From Diploscapter coronatus (lineage: Eukaryota > Nematoda > Chromadorea > Rhabditida > Rhabditidae), in assembly GCA_964036155.1 (NCBI GenBank), contig OZ038423.1, positions 64,371,249 to 64,435,248 on the forward strand: DNA of 64,000 nt, written 5' to 3'. Both the position numbers and the translations under genes were made by a program. Position 1 is the first letter of the stretch. Every line of letters begins with the position of its first letter. The notes below the pieces were generated by a model. It saw only the letters and a list, made by a program, of their open reading frames with translations, was not told where the DNA came from and made no database searches. This document shows positions 52,353-64,000 of the stretch, one piece after another.

Positions 52353-53834
52353 CGCTGTTCCCTCCTTACCAAAAGAGAGACACTTGGCTAGAAGAGAGAA
52401 AAAGATTTTGCGCTCTGGCTTTACTCGTCGCTTGGAAGGCCCAAATTCGTCATTTATTTTCGTCCGTTTTTTTTCGATTTTTCGTTTTAATTGCCTAATT
52501 ACTTATTTTTTCGTGATTAATTGACTAATTATCGATAATTTCAGGAAGCCCCGCCCACCACTACTCAGAAGGACGCTCACAGATGCCACGGACGTCTCAA
52601 GCGGGAAAATTAGATAAGTTTTTCATTTAAAAGGAAGAAAAACTTCGTTCTTTATTTTTTATCTCTTGAAGTCTATAGCATGGTAATTTTCTTTTTTTAC
52701 CAAAAATTTAAACAGCGCTTTGATTGTGCTTTGTGTGAATTTTTCAGAATTCCCCCAAGTGATTTTTGATCGAACGAAGAACACAGATGTATCAATATTT
52801 CACAGAACAAATCAGGTAGAATTTGAAAATTTTATATTTATTTTAAGGATTTTGAAATATGATTATCAAAGAAAAATGTATTATTGCATGCAAATTTTAA
52901 TGTATATTTGTTTGCAAAAAAACATAGAAGAGGGAAATTATTTATTTTCAAAGAAAAATAAAATTTTCAGAACTCAAATCATCGAAGCGCAAAATCAACA
53001 ACGACTGGATCGACATTTCATTTGATAAAGCTTTTTTTGCCTTATATGTTGGAGATAAAATGGCGACAAGAATTGTTTTATTCCCGAATCAATAAATAAA
53101 AATGAAGTTATACAACATGAAAAAAATATCCCTGAAAAGTCAAATTTTGAATAAAACCCTGATAATAACAGCAATTCAGAACCTCAAGTAAATTTTACAA
53201 ACTAAAACTAACGAATTTTTCATTAAAAATACCGTTTTGACGAGAAGGATAGGCCGCCTCAGACGAACGTACCTGAATGTTTCAAATAAACCTTCGATTA
53301 ATGAGGAAATTAACAAAAAATACAGAAAAAAAACTGGCCTCGGAACATAACAGAAGGTGACGGCATCGGCAAAGATGGGCAGTGCGAAGCAATCGAAATG
53401 CTGCAGGAGATTACTGAAATAAAGTAGCATTCTCATAACATGACGTGGATTTTTCATAATTTTGTGCAAGTTACTCTAAAATTCATGCAAATTCAAAGCG
53501 TTGTCTAACTTATTTTGTAAAAGATAAAGAAGAAGTTCTTTTTTCTTTTAAATAAAAAAAAAACTTACCTAATTTTCCAGGTTGGGGCAGGTCTGTGGCG
53601 GCTGTGAAGCGTCCTTACAAGCGGCAGTGAGCGAGGCCTTCTGAAATTATCGATAATTAGTTAGTTAATCACGAAAAAATTGATAATTGGGCAATTTAAA
53701 ACGAAAAAAATCGAAAAATCAAGAAACGGGAATAAAACCTGACGTTAGTCCGTAAGCGACGAGTAAAGCCAGAGCGCAAAATCTTTTTCTCTCTTCTAGC
53801 CAAGTGTCTCTCTTTTGGTAAGGAGGGAACAGCG
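52353..53834. mobile_element. Non-autonomous Mutator-like element (MULE)
   Basis: A 1482-bp element with long terminal inverted repeats, about 52353-52619 and 53567-53834. The outer about 80 bp are identical (start CGCTGTTCCCTCCTTACC); the rest is diverged but alignable. It is flanked by direct repeats TGAGATCCA (52344-52352) and TGAGATCAA (53835-53843), a 9-bp duplication with one mismatch. Long inverted repeats plus a 9-bp duplication are characteristic of the Mutator superfamily. The about 950-bp core holds no transposase. It contains AT-rich sequence and a short GC-rich block at about 53325-53405 that could be a captured coding fragment. Confidence 0.8.
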
Positions 53835-53973
53835 TGAGATCAATAGAAAGTACGATCGAATTAGCTTGCGTTATAAAGTGTGAAATTTGCTCGATCAGGC
53901 ATATGATTGATACAAAGCATATTTTTAACTTCTAAAAGATGAAAGATGACACTTCGTTTACAATCGACAATAC

Positions 53974-54446
53974 CTTTTTCTTTTGCTTGTTTTTAGCATA
54001 TTTGTCCTGTAGAGTCTTCTTTCTGTTAGACGATTTCTTGGTGTCTATGCTCGTAACGCTGGGTGCATCGTCGTCTTCCTCTTCGTCTTTCTTCTCCTTT
54101 TCAGTCTTCTTCTCTGCCAGAACCTTGTCTTCTTTCTCGTCTTCCTCATCCTCCAGAGTCGTCATCACGCGTGCGTTTTGTGTTCCATCCTGAAATTAAT
54201 TCACTAGTTCCATCTCTGCAATCTTCATCTATCAAATTTAGCGGCCCAGCGAGCATCGATTTGGTCGGAACGGCTTCTCTGACAAGCATGGTCGAGTTGG
54301 CAACTTTTTACGCGGCTCTTAGCCTCCGGATCGACTGGCTGCAGTTTGCTGCCTGATGACGGAGGGACGACTGACTTCACTACAAATTTACCCAGGGCGA
54401 CAGCGTCTGGCCGAACAGAGAGGTTCTCATGTTTCGAATTTTCCAT
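53974..54446 (-). CDS. Acidic-tailed gene or remnant, possibly MSP-like
   Basis: Two GC-rich open blocks with coding character. The first, from 54446, ends with VDPEAKSRVKSC and SDQIDARWAAKFD. The second, 54189-53974, follows a TTTCAG acceptor, starts DGTQNAR, and encodes an acidic/lysine-rich stretch (EEDEKEDK, KKDEEEDDDAP, KKTLQDKYAKNKQKKK) before a GTATTG donor. The spacing VDP...V-x-SC...D-x-I-x-x-x-W...DGT recalls the C-terminal half of major-sperm-protein domains, but no full domain was found. I could not find a GT donor that joins the blocks in frame. The 3' continuation runs toward the Mutator-like element. It may be a pseudogene. Confidence 0.35.
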
Positions 54447-54969
54447 CGACTGCTTCTGTGCAGTGAGCTGTTGAGCCGAGTAGGCAGTCGAATGGACGAT
54501 TCGATAATGAGTTAGATGGCAATGATTTCAATCGTTTTCTTATTCAAATTTCTTCTACGTAAGCAATCCTACATGATAAGCTCATGCAACTCATACTACA
54601 GACGACAGAAATTCATGAAAATTAGTTTTTTTCGGAATGAAACCAAATAATAACCCTTTATTCATCTATATGCAAGTGAAATTTGATACCTTGAGCAATT
54701 TTCTAGTGATTTGTCCCTATTCAAAGCTGAGTACAGAGATCATAACGATAGGGTGCAAGTCTAGTTTGTAGTTGGAGCGGAAAATCAGAGATCTGCAGCA
54801 GGTTTGCATCATCGAGAATTTTCTTCAGGCTCAGATGAGAAGTTGATCACATATTGGATGAATTATGAATCCTAGAATGAGTTCATTGAATAGGTCAAAT
54901 ACGCGAACCCACTGCCAGAAAATAGACAGCATCTAGCAAATAGTCAATGATTGGAAAGATTGGTAGGAA
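54447..54969. other. Intergenic, no gene seen
   Basis: AT-rich spacer between the acidic-tailed gene (5' side) and the srsx-like gene (3' side). Nothing recognised. Confidence 0.5.
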
Positions 54970-57900
54970 TCAATAGAGAATGACTCCTGCTTCTCTGTCT
55001 GCTTTCTTAGCCGTGTTCGACATGGATAATTGATGGCTATGCCTTTGAGTGTTGACTGAAATCGAGAACATTCTGGTTCGTTGACAGCGACAACTAACTA
55101 TATCAAGGAAGGCTTTTCTGAAATTGATTTTAAATTTAAAAATTATGCGAAAATCTTGAACAATATGTTTCATTATGCGCATTTCGGTTAAAAATGTCAT
55201 TAAAAAACCCTCAGGAAAATTAGCGTGTACTCAACCTTGACAATTCATTCCAAACGGATGTGTGGAATTTGAATTTTGAAAAATGAGGAGTCGGAGTCGA
55301 GGTTGAAATTTACTCGCAGTCGGAATCGAAATATCGAAATCCAAAAACACCGGAATTGGAATTTTTAGAAATCGGAATCAGGATCCCCTCGCATCCTCTT
55401 GGTTCCAATTATACAATTCTAACAATAAATAATCATAGGAAAGATTGCAATTTCGATACTTTTGAATATAATAAATACGAATTTTACGTTGATTTCTATC
55501 TCTAACCCGTTTTAGACTTAAAAGAATCAATTCCATCTCAATTTCTAACAAATATTGACCTTTCAAAATCATACCTATATTCTGGAGCTCGCCAATAGTA
55601 AATGAAGAAATTAGTGGAGGCATTTATTATGACGAGCCAGGCCAGTTGTTGATTAATGATTCCAATTAAACTGGGACTCATCGATACCGTCTGAAATAAA
55701 ACATTGAAAATTGATCTCTAACAACTTTTGTTTACGATCAAGGCTGGGATTTTATAAAGTTTGGCTTCGATTTTGTTTGATCCCAGATTTGAGTCATTTT
55801 TCCGAGGAAGGAAACCATTTCTCGGCGTCGACTTCAAAACCAGGATGCACGAAATTTCGATATGGAAATTTTCAAAATCGAAGTAAAAGTTTTATTTTTT
55901 TTAACTTCCAAGTTGAGGTTGAAGTTTCCAGATGCTAAAGTCGAAGTTCGTACACCCCTGTTTTGAAATAAACCACTCTTTGTGCATATATTCGGTTTCG
56001 AATTTGAATTAAAAATGCTTAATTTCGAACTTTTGCTTCAGTATCTTTTGTGATTTTTAGTAGTTTTCGACTTCACGTAACAATTATCAGAACTATCTAA
56101 AAATTTCTTTTTATCTGTCCATGTTATGTCCTATCTTCCAAAATTTTGCAATTGACTCTCTGTATTATTGTTTTCCAAAATTTTCATTTTCACACCTGCA
56201 TTCTTATGATCATAAAATTGAAGTTATTACTTGCAGGAATTTCTGATCCTAAAAATAATGTAAACACTAAAATGTATCTAAATTCCCCATAAATAGATTT
56301 GGTACAAAGTCCTCTTCTCGGTATTTCGTAAATTCTGTTTTTCACGGTTTGTTTTAACCAGAGCAGTGAAAAGTTCCGAATCTTCCCACACCTACAGACT
56401 GGTAGGAAGTTACGTGAAAATGGGAAGGAATTCTCTAGGAAAACGGTAACGAAAAAGTTCGAATGCCTTTTGAATTAGATGCTGCAGAGTAGAAGGACAG
56501 ATATTTATAGAAATGGTTTGAAATAAAAAGAAGATATGATTGCATATAAATAAGGTCGAGCATAATATTCTATGATAATTTGTCACAAATGTCACATAAA
56601 GGTGGCGAGTGGTGTGATGATCAATTTTTAAAGAAATTTTCACAAGATTGCACCTGAGTTGCAAGAAGCGCCAGAACAGTTATGAACCAAGTTGAGGAAT
56701 ACATCAGCATCACCAGAGTCAGACTGTTCAGAAGCTTCTTCAGGCGTTGAAGACTTTGTTCGTGGGTATTACGAGCTAAATATCCTTATGGGTAATCATT
56801 TAATGATGCAATATTTTACCGCTCAACAATCTGCACTTGATCTGTGCAGCTCCATAGACAAACAACACAAGAATAGCAATGATAATACTACAGACAATCC
56901 ATATTTTTCGAGATTTTTCATTGTATGCCGTTGGAGGCAAACATACAGCTACTTTTATGGCATCTGCAATTTTTAGGTTCTATAAAAGAGTTGAAATCAG
57001 GTCTAGGCAGCGCTAGAGCTAAATTTTCCGTTAATTTTTTCCATGCCCTCATTTGCATCACTTTTTCTATAGAAAATTTAGTCTCATGTATCCCCTTCAC
57101 TTAAATCTTTAGTTCTAATCAAAAGTATGCCTAGGTCTGATTGAAATTATGCTTACCCGATGAATCTTCATAGCCTATGTAAGTGATGGCAAATGCAAAT
57201 ATCAGGGTGACAGAAATTAAAACGACGTAAATGGATTTAGGAATTCGAGTGTATCTAAAAGTGCATCATAATTCAAAGGTGAGAAATAGTTAAAGGTTCA
57301 GAATCGAAATTCTGTATCGTTCATTCAAAATCATAAATGCTGAAATTATTGATATTCACGTTTTCATCCTCCTATAATTGTCATCGGTTGATTATTGTCA
57401 ACAGGGCAGCACGAAGTTGAAAATTTTCAAAAATCTAAGCCTAAGTCGAACTAACTTCAAACCTCTGGGAAAAAACCTCGAAGTTTCGCCCAGGTCTGAT
57501 CGTTATCGATTGTATTTGTAAATGGCTATCATTCTTCCCTCCTCTGCTCTCCTTACACGTCTTATTCTCCCTATCGGCTGACAATTACGACCGATAACGA
57601 CAATCAGTCGATGACAATACAGGATGCCATGTTTATCATACCTGATAGGAAGTACCACAGCCAGAAGCCGATCTATTCCAATCACTAAACCAATGGCTGA
57701 CTGACAATTTAGAGCAAATAACCCATAAATGCTCGTCCAGAAGCATTTCCAATTCGTAACATTGTAGAATCGAATGAACATGAGAATTCGCAAGTGAATC
57801 TGACAAGAAATACAAGGGCTAGTCGCAAAGTTCTTGCTGTGTTTGATTACATTTTTCATCGACTGCGTAAGCTTTTATCTCAAAGAGAACTTCTCTATTT

Positions 57901-58484
57901 TAAGTGGGTTTTTTTTTCTCGAGAATAATTCAGCTTTAAAAATACAGAAAAAGTATGAAGTAATAAAAATTTATCATTGGGAAGCAATTATTTAACTTTT
58001 TAAACACATTTTGATCCTTGGTAGGAATGTTTGCACTTCGAAACTTCCCGGGATGCTTATGCAGTCTTTTATCAATTCTAGAAATGTTTGAATCATTAAT
58101 GAATAAAACGATACGATGATTTTTTCTAATATTATCAAAATTATGAGCAAATGGTGTACCACTTATGGCATTGCTCCTAACAAGAGTTCGACGTTTTCAA
58201 TAAATCTTATTTAGGCAAGAGTTGTTTGAAAAACCCAATATTATTCAACAAAAATAACTTACCAGATAAGCACAGATGATCGCGTCGCATAACGCTAATA
58301 TCGATATCAAAACGTTGCATCTGCTGCCCAGATTCGGTGTTACTAAAGTAGCCAATACAATCATGAGATTGCCTATGAATCCGATAATCGATAGAATGAG
58401 AGTGGCCACAATCATGGGGATTGGCACGAGATGACCGGGAACTGGAGACATGGAATCTGGACCGATTTGAGATGATCCATTCAT
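54970..58484 (-). CDS. srsx-like rhodopsin-type GPCR
   Basis: Seven exons join in frame to 335 residues: 58484-58263, 57799-57642, 57254-57157, 56963-56820, 56775-56654, 55690-55575, 55117-54970. TM1 ends in GFIGNLMIVLATLVTP (the GN signature); TM2 has SRCNVLISILALCDAI. TM3 carries IGIDRLLAVVLPIRY, a DRL variant of the DRY motif at 117-119 with the srsx-type P-x2-Y after it. TM6 has MYSSTWFITVLALL, and TM7 ends in NFFIYYWRAPEYRKAF, the characteristic srsx end in place of NPxxY. No signal peptide; an N-terminal Asn (MNGSSQ) is a glycosylation site. The family is a nematode chemosensory GPCR group of the rhodopsin class. Introns carry repeat-like purine-rich patches (55257-55385, 55800-55965). 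Confidence 0.88.
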
Positions 58485-61400
58485 TCTTATAGATTGAGGA
58501 AAGTTATATTTGTTAGAATGATCAAATGCTTATGCAGCGAGGTCTCTTTTCCCCAAATTGCATATGAGTTGACACAAATCGAGAGATCTGCAATAAATTG
58601 CCGTTTTTGTGATGTGAATAAGACTGAATCAACGAAACGTTAGTCAAGGAACAGAATTACATTGGACAATCGAAAATTTCCCACTCATTTTTTGGTTCTA
58701 CTATAAAATTCTGCAATCAGTCCAAATTCGACTTTGCGATGAGAAAATTCACAACTCCAATATCATCAGAATCACATGCGAAATACGAAGAAAAGAGAAC
58801 ATTTGAGTTATCAGCGAAGGGGATACCAAAGAGCCAAACATCCTGAAAATCTGCATGCAGCAATGAATTCTAACAGTCCAAATAGACGAACTAGGTGAAA
58901 GATACAGAGTATGTGATGCTTCAAGATTTCTTCATCTTGTATTATCGCTTAATATCTTTCATGCGAAAGTAATCTCAAGATCAAGTTTAATTTTATCTTT
59001 GTCATCCTTGATTGGTCAAAAATATCAAGATTTCCTCATATAAATAACTACGAAAATGGTGTGATCATAGACAGAGCTAGGCAAATAACAAATGCTTTAG
59101 AGTTCTTATTAATTCAGGAAGTAAATAATTATCATTCTGATCTTTGATACCAGAAATGGAGTGAAATCGTGAATAAATCATATGGTGAGAAATATGCTTA
59201 CCCTGAAAGGCTATTTACGAACTTTGCACTTTATGGAAAATCAAAAGTGCACTTAATTTAATTGAAGTCAATTTATTTTCGATTGCTTTTATATCCTAGC
59301 CTGATCGTGAAATGGATAGTGACATATTTAGTCATTTAATTCGATAAGCCGCTAATAACTTATTGGCGCAATAAAATTTGGAAAGGGGTTTAAAAATCAT
59401 TAAGACTAAAGTTCAAATTGAGTAAAATTATGTTATATGAGTTGACCTTTGAAACTGATAGATCTTCCCTTGGTTCTTGTGCTAAACCATCATGAATGCA
59501 AAAAGAATAGATTTAGAAATAGATATGAATTTATCCAAAATTTGGAGATGTGTGTGCACAAATATAATATTTCATTCTTACGATTATGGTCTTTCATAAA
59601 TGAAATTTAATAGTATTCAACTTTTTACAGAACGAATATGTGGATGAACGTCAAAGTATACTCTTGTTATTGTGAAATGAACAGGTTTTAGAAGAAATTA
59701 AAAATTGAAAATCGGGACTTTAAAGGTTCGAAATTACAGTCGATTATTTTTTTTAAAAAATCATTGGCTAAACATGAATGGAAAAAACGATTCAACACTA
59801 TTTAGTATATCCACATCATAATCAATTTCAATTCATTTATGATAAAAGAATTGCGAGAAAAAGGAACTACAGAAGAGAAATGTGCTGACTAGACTTCCTA
59901 ATAAAATCGACACCTGTCGTGCTCGGTGTTAATGTTCGTAATACGTTTATTCTGACAGTAGTAGCAAGGGATGTAGAATTACGGTAATAATAGTATGGGA
60001 TCAGTGAAACAATTAATCAACCAACCAACAAGGAAATAAAAGCGAAGCACCTTTTATACTAGGTGGAAATGAGATTCGGCGTTATTACATCAATAATTAA
60101 TAATCGGGAATTCAATAATCGTCCATAAGAGGGACGTCTTTTAATACAAAATATAACCAGGAAATTAACTACGTCGCGAGTGGTTGCGACAACACCTAAA
60201 GTATGGCGCACAAAAGCTTGAAACAGTCCATGATATTGGAATGGTTGTTGTCTAAAATTTTCAAATATTGGTCGAGATGAAATTTCTAGGATCATTACCA
60301 CTAGACATCATCTTCAAGTCAATCAAATTTCGGGGATTGTTACCTCTATTATCTTTTTAGCAAAATAGATATGACGTATTAAAATACTGCATTGGTCCGA
60401 ACTTTTGTGCACCTGAGGTGACGAATGGAAATCGGATTTTTTTACTTTTCGGAAACGGAAATAGCTTCTCAAATTATAGAAAAAGGGATCGAAACAAAAA
60501 TAATTTTCACAAATTTTCGGAAATGGAAACGAAATGAAAGTTTCCCAAAAATGACTGGAAACGGAAACGAAAATTTATCTCATTTCTACCCAGAAAATCT
60601 CAAGTATCTTATAATTTGGGAACTTGTGTCAGAATATGTCGGAAAAGTACAAAATTTCTCTTATTTTTATGCCCTATATCAACTTTTTAACACTAAAATT
60701 TTGGTTGAAAATGTCCACTCGTTCCTACGTTACTGTATAAAATTTCGATGTTTTCTTATTGCTGCAACTATTTTAATTGCAATGGCAAAGCGCAAATAGT
60801 TGAATTTTCAATTTCTCATTATGCAAAATGATAAATAATTCCTATTTCAGGAGAGATTATAATTTAGTTTAGGAAAAAGATAAGTATTTAGTTATGAAAA
60901 ATAAGCATAATTTTTAAATTTGCCCAATTATAATTTTATTTATAAGTAAAATGATATGTGATATTGACACCTCTAGGTAAGATTTAGTTCTCTTTTAACT
61001 TTGCATAACATTCATCAAAGCGTAGTTAATAATTCATAGATAAGAAAAATATTTTAAAAGTAAAAAGTTCGAAAAACCAAAGGCTGGAAAGTCGCTACTT
61101 TTTTCTAAACTCAAGGGCGTATAATTCCTACTATATTCTGAAACTATTAGAATTTTGCATTAACTAGAAATGCAGTCAGACATATCATTAAACGGAACAC
61201 AATGGATCTGCACGAAATGAGATTCCCAATTAGGAGAAGGCTAGACTTGGCGAGCAAAGATAGATGGGGATGGATAGAAAACATACAAGAATTTGTTTGA
61301 CAAGTGTAAATATATGAAGATTTGCATAAATAAATATTCTTCTCTAGGCACTGCATAGGTTTCCAAGGATAATAAATTCATGAAATTAGCTTCAATTTAG

Positions 61401-61560
61401 AGCTCAAATTGTGAACGAACGTAATTGGCGATCGTAGTGATTAAATTAGGGGAAATGCAATGGAGTGTTAAATTCGAGGAGTGTTTTCCGAGCAGACATA
61501 AATGATTTTCTACTTGCTCATTGGATAATCGCGGAGTATTATGAACTATGAGGAAGTAGG
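58485..61560. other. Gene-poor AT-rich stretch
   Basis: No supported gene. A 124-codon open stretch at 60425-60799 coincides with an imperfect purine-rich repeat (CGGAAACGGAAA-like units at about 60448-60570) and is not called. Other open stretches, for example 60059-60301 on the minus strand, lack splice or motif support. Confidence 0.5.
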
Positions 61561-61912
61561 GCACACCCCCTAGTCGGAACTGGCCAATTCGGAACAGCCA
61601 ATTTCAGAACGTTCCTATTCGAAACATCCCGATTCGGAATTCTATTGAAGCAGGCTGAAATAAGGCAAAGTAGAAACGCCCCGATCCAGAACTCGGTCCA
61701 AATATCACTCCAAATTAATGTTTCATTCCAAAACTCGATCAAAATATCATTCTAGAATGAAACTATGAAGTGTATCTACTCAGAACTCAGAAAGAAATTT
61801 TAGAAGTATTCCCCTCCTATTTGGCTTATTTCACCTGTTTCAATAGAGTTCCAAATCGGGATGTTTCGAATAGGAACGTTCCGAATTGGTCAGTTTTGAA
61901 TCGGGGGTGTGC
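61561..61912. repeat. Inverted repeat, MITE-like
   Basis: The left arm, about 61561-61670, starts GCACACCCCCTAGTCGGAA; the right arm, about 61821-61912, is its imperfect reverse complement ending GGGGGTGTGC. Blocks such as CATCCCGATTCGGAA and TTCCAAATCGGGATG pair. The spacer is about 150 bp and non-coding. The arms are rich in TCGGAAC-type hexamers. Probably a decayed non-autonomous transposon. Confidence 0.65.
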
Positions 61913-63063
61913 CGAAAAGAGTGAGGGGAAGAAGAGGCATGACTCGTGCAAAATCGATTTGCAAAAAGTATGCAATATCTACTTTCTTATAGTCTATAAC
62001 AACATGTTAATCATCAAAAAGAAATTACTTCTAGAAATATCACCTGTCTTTGCAGATGCTCAATATTTTATAGTTTACTTCGAAAATGCAAGCTCTTCAA
62101 AGTAATTGCAATTAAATTTCAGAAATTGAACAGAAGAAAATCTCGACTATTCTATGATTAAGTTTGCTCAAATTGTACGGTAAAAATAAGAAACTTATTG
62201 CAATACAATAGTAGTGAAAAGCATGATTTTGTTATCTATTTATGGAGAATATATCTGATTGAATTTTACAAAGTGATGTAAATTTACTTGAACTATCATG
62301 TAGAAATAAGTTACTCTTTTAGAAAGAAAAATACTGAAGATAAACTGTTATGGTTTGGAAATGTCAATATTAGTTCATTTTCAAATTTTCGCAGCAGGTT
62401 TCTTGATTCTTAGAAGCAAATTAATTTGTTTTGTACGAGACTATTAATTTTCATGGGAATAACGTAAGAAAGTCGGTCTGGAAACTCTCATTGATTGTAG
62501 TAGGCAATTGTTAAGAATCTATGAAAACTTTAGGCAAAACTATTTGAATTCTAGCATGACCTATTAGAAACGATAAAGTAGCACATTAGTTCTTTCCTCG
62601 TTTTATGATATGGTTATTTCAAGCAGTAGCACTATCGCTAATCTCAATATCACTTTATTCTCATTCATAACTCGTGAACTAGACTTATTTGTACAATAGT
62701 AACTCATTAGAAGTTTAAATACACAATTTTATATTAGTGATCAAAAGCTTGGAGCAATCACGATTGTGGATTCGTTCAGATGCGATCACTTACAGTGATC
62801 TAAATTTACTGGAACTTGTTAGGAATTGCCAATTGGGTGGATCGAATAAGTTTGCAAAATTTCAGTCAAATTTGTTCGAGATCGTTAGATATAGTACACT
62901 GCATCCATAATCCTAATTGTCTAAGCTTTTGGACGCTATTGTATACAAAAAATAATAAATACACATATGTTTATTGGATAACCGTACATATGGCAATAAC
63001 TTATCAACGGCAAGGCGAGTCGTTGAGTCGACTTTCATTAAGCATTCATTTAGATGTCTACTT
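61913..63063. other. Intergenic, no gene seen
   Basis: AT-rich, short random open stretches only. It ends at the stop codon of the minus-strand TIL-domain gene. Confidence 0.55.
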
Positions 63064-63773
63064 CTAATCGCACAGCTCTTTCTTGACACATTTACCATCC
63101 TTCCTTCGGTAGAACCCCTTGTTGCACGTGCATTTTGGCCTGTCTGCACAGATTTCAGTGTCGCAGAACTACAAATAAAAATCATTCTGTAAGCATCATA
63201 AGACTGAAGTCCGTGGGAATAAGAATTACTCAGACAACTAAAGTCTAGCCTACGACTAATGATCGTTTAAAAAAAGTAGGGCCTCCAAGTATGTGTTAAA
63301 TCGAGTTTTGGGATAAACTTTTTGAACAAAAGGTGGTTGGGTTGTAGATAATGATTCTGTGAAAAAAATAAAAGTAAATCCCTGACATCGTAATTTCACA
63401 TTGTCATTATTTCAAATTCAAAGATTCTCTTACAAGCTCCCTCCTCTGGCAGGTCAGCTCACAACACGTGGTGTGGGTGTATTTCTCATTCTCTGGGCAA
63501 GTCGTATTCAGGATATGGCAATAGGGAATGTTCGGAGTCTGCCAATTTCGAATGCGGCATTCTTCCCCTTGAGGACAAGTGAAATTGACACACGACAATT
63601 CTGCAATAACATGTGAAGATTTTCGATCAAAGACCTAAATTCTAGCGTACTCAAAGGTATGCAGATCGGCTTCATCGCACAGTCATCTGGAAATTTGAGT
63701 GGCGTTGTGTGATGCAGGGATAAAATCTTACCTGCGCAATCTTCTTCAACGCGAAGATCACAAGTTTGTCCAG
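63064..63773 (-). CDS. TIL-domain (trypsin-inhibitor-like) cysteine-rich protein, 5' end not resolved
   Basis: Four exons, 63773-63732, 63686-63651, 63600-63434 and 63168-63064, join in frame and end in a stop. The encoded Cys-rich sequence includes GQTCDLRVEEDCA, CVNFTCPQGEECRIRN, then a TIL domain running TCPENEKYTHTTCC, FCDTEICADRPKCTC, NKGFYRRKDGKC and VKKELCD. The ten-cysteine pattern with C-x-C-x2-G-F-x-R is typical of TIL serine-protease inhibitors and zonadhesin-type modules, usually secreted. No signal peptide was found; the first exon(s) probably lie beyond the right window edge, or in a weak ATG exon near 63940. Confidence 0.75.
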
Positions 63774-64000
63774 CTGAAATATGAGTTGTCTTTCAAATAA
63801 TTGTCGGTGATAATGCTCAAACAGGAATAGACGAAGTTTCGATTTCATTTGACCGCAAACTTTTAGATTATTTCTTTGCAAATAAAGTCATTTCGCTATG
63901 AACTTCACAAGGAAAATTCTTACAAAAATTATTCATGCTTCACATTTCGAAAGGAAAAAAAATTGTGAACTTCGTTTAGACTTTGAATATTGAATTAAAA

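Noticed and set aside
60425..60799. 124-codon open frame starting with ATG
   Set aside because: Overlaps a purine-rich imperfect repeat; Lys/Asn/Glu-rich with no domain and no exon context.

Overview
The window is nematode nuclear DNA. Genes are GC-richer islands cut by many short GT-AG introns (mostly about 40-60 nt) with TTTCAG acceptors, and several starts lie directly behind a TTTCAG that looks like a spliced-leader acceptor. Gene content agrees: srsx-like and srh-like chemoreceptors, an EGG-1/EGG-2-like LDL-receptor-repeat protein, a TTBK-type CK1 kinase, and histone 3' stem-loops close to the Caenorhabditis form. I cannot name the species. All exon models were joined by hand from splice sites, open frame and phase.

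Layout. 0-4.3 kb: no gene, but two foldback (long inverted repeat) elements. 4.3-6.7 kb (+): secreted protein with two TSP1/Cys modules and a Thr-rich mucin-like tail. 8.7-12.6 kb (+): complete ariadne-1 RBR ubiquitin ligase. 12.6-17 kb: AT-rich, no gene seen. 17.0-18.9 kb (-): 7TM receptor, only partly resolved. 19.7-25.2 kb (+): 838-aa protein carrying a CENP-C-type motif, with a foldback element in one intron. 26.0-28.9 kb (-): TTBK-like kinase. 29.7-34.3 kb (-): type II membrane protein with eight LDLa repeats, EGG-1/2-like. 35.2-39.6 kb: one copy each of H2B (-), H2A, H3 and H4 (+). Every histone gene contains introns and also keeps the histone stem-loop. 42.2-45.1 kb (+): bZIP-like protein lacking the invariant asparagine. 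45.9-47.3 kb (-): small secreted helical protein. 48.5-52.2 kb (-): seven-exon chemoreceptor. 52.35-53.83 kb: non-autonomous Mutator-like element with about 265-bp inverted repeats and a 9-bp target duplication. 54.0-54.4 kb (-): acidic-tailed, possibly MSP-like gene or remnant. 55.0-58.5 kb (-): complete srsx-like GPCR. 61.6-61.9 kb: another inverted repeat. 63.1-63.8 kb (-): 3' part of a TIL-domain inhibitor-like gene running toward the window edge.

The genes do not form an operon with a single pathway. A loose chromatin, cell-division and germline theme in the centre (CENP-C-motif protein, TTBK kinase, EGG-like receptor, core histones) is an inference. The clearest unusual points are the spliced yet stem-loop-bearing core histone cluster, the variant bZIP, the CENP-C-motif protein, and the Mutator-like element sitting 130 bp upstream of a chemoreceptor start.
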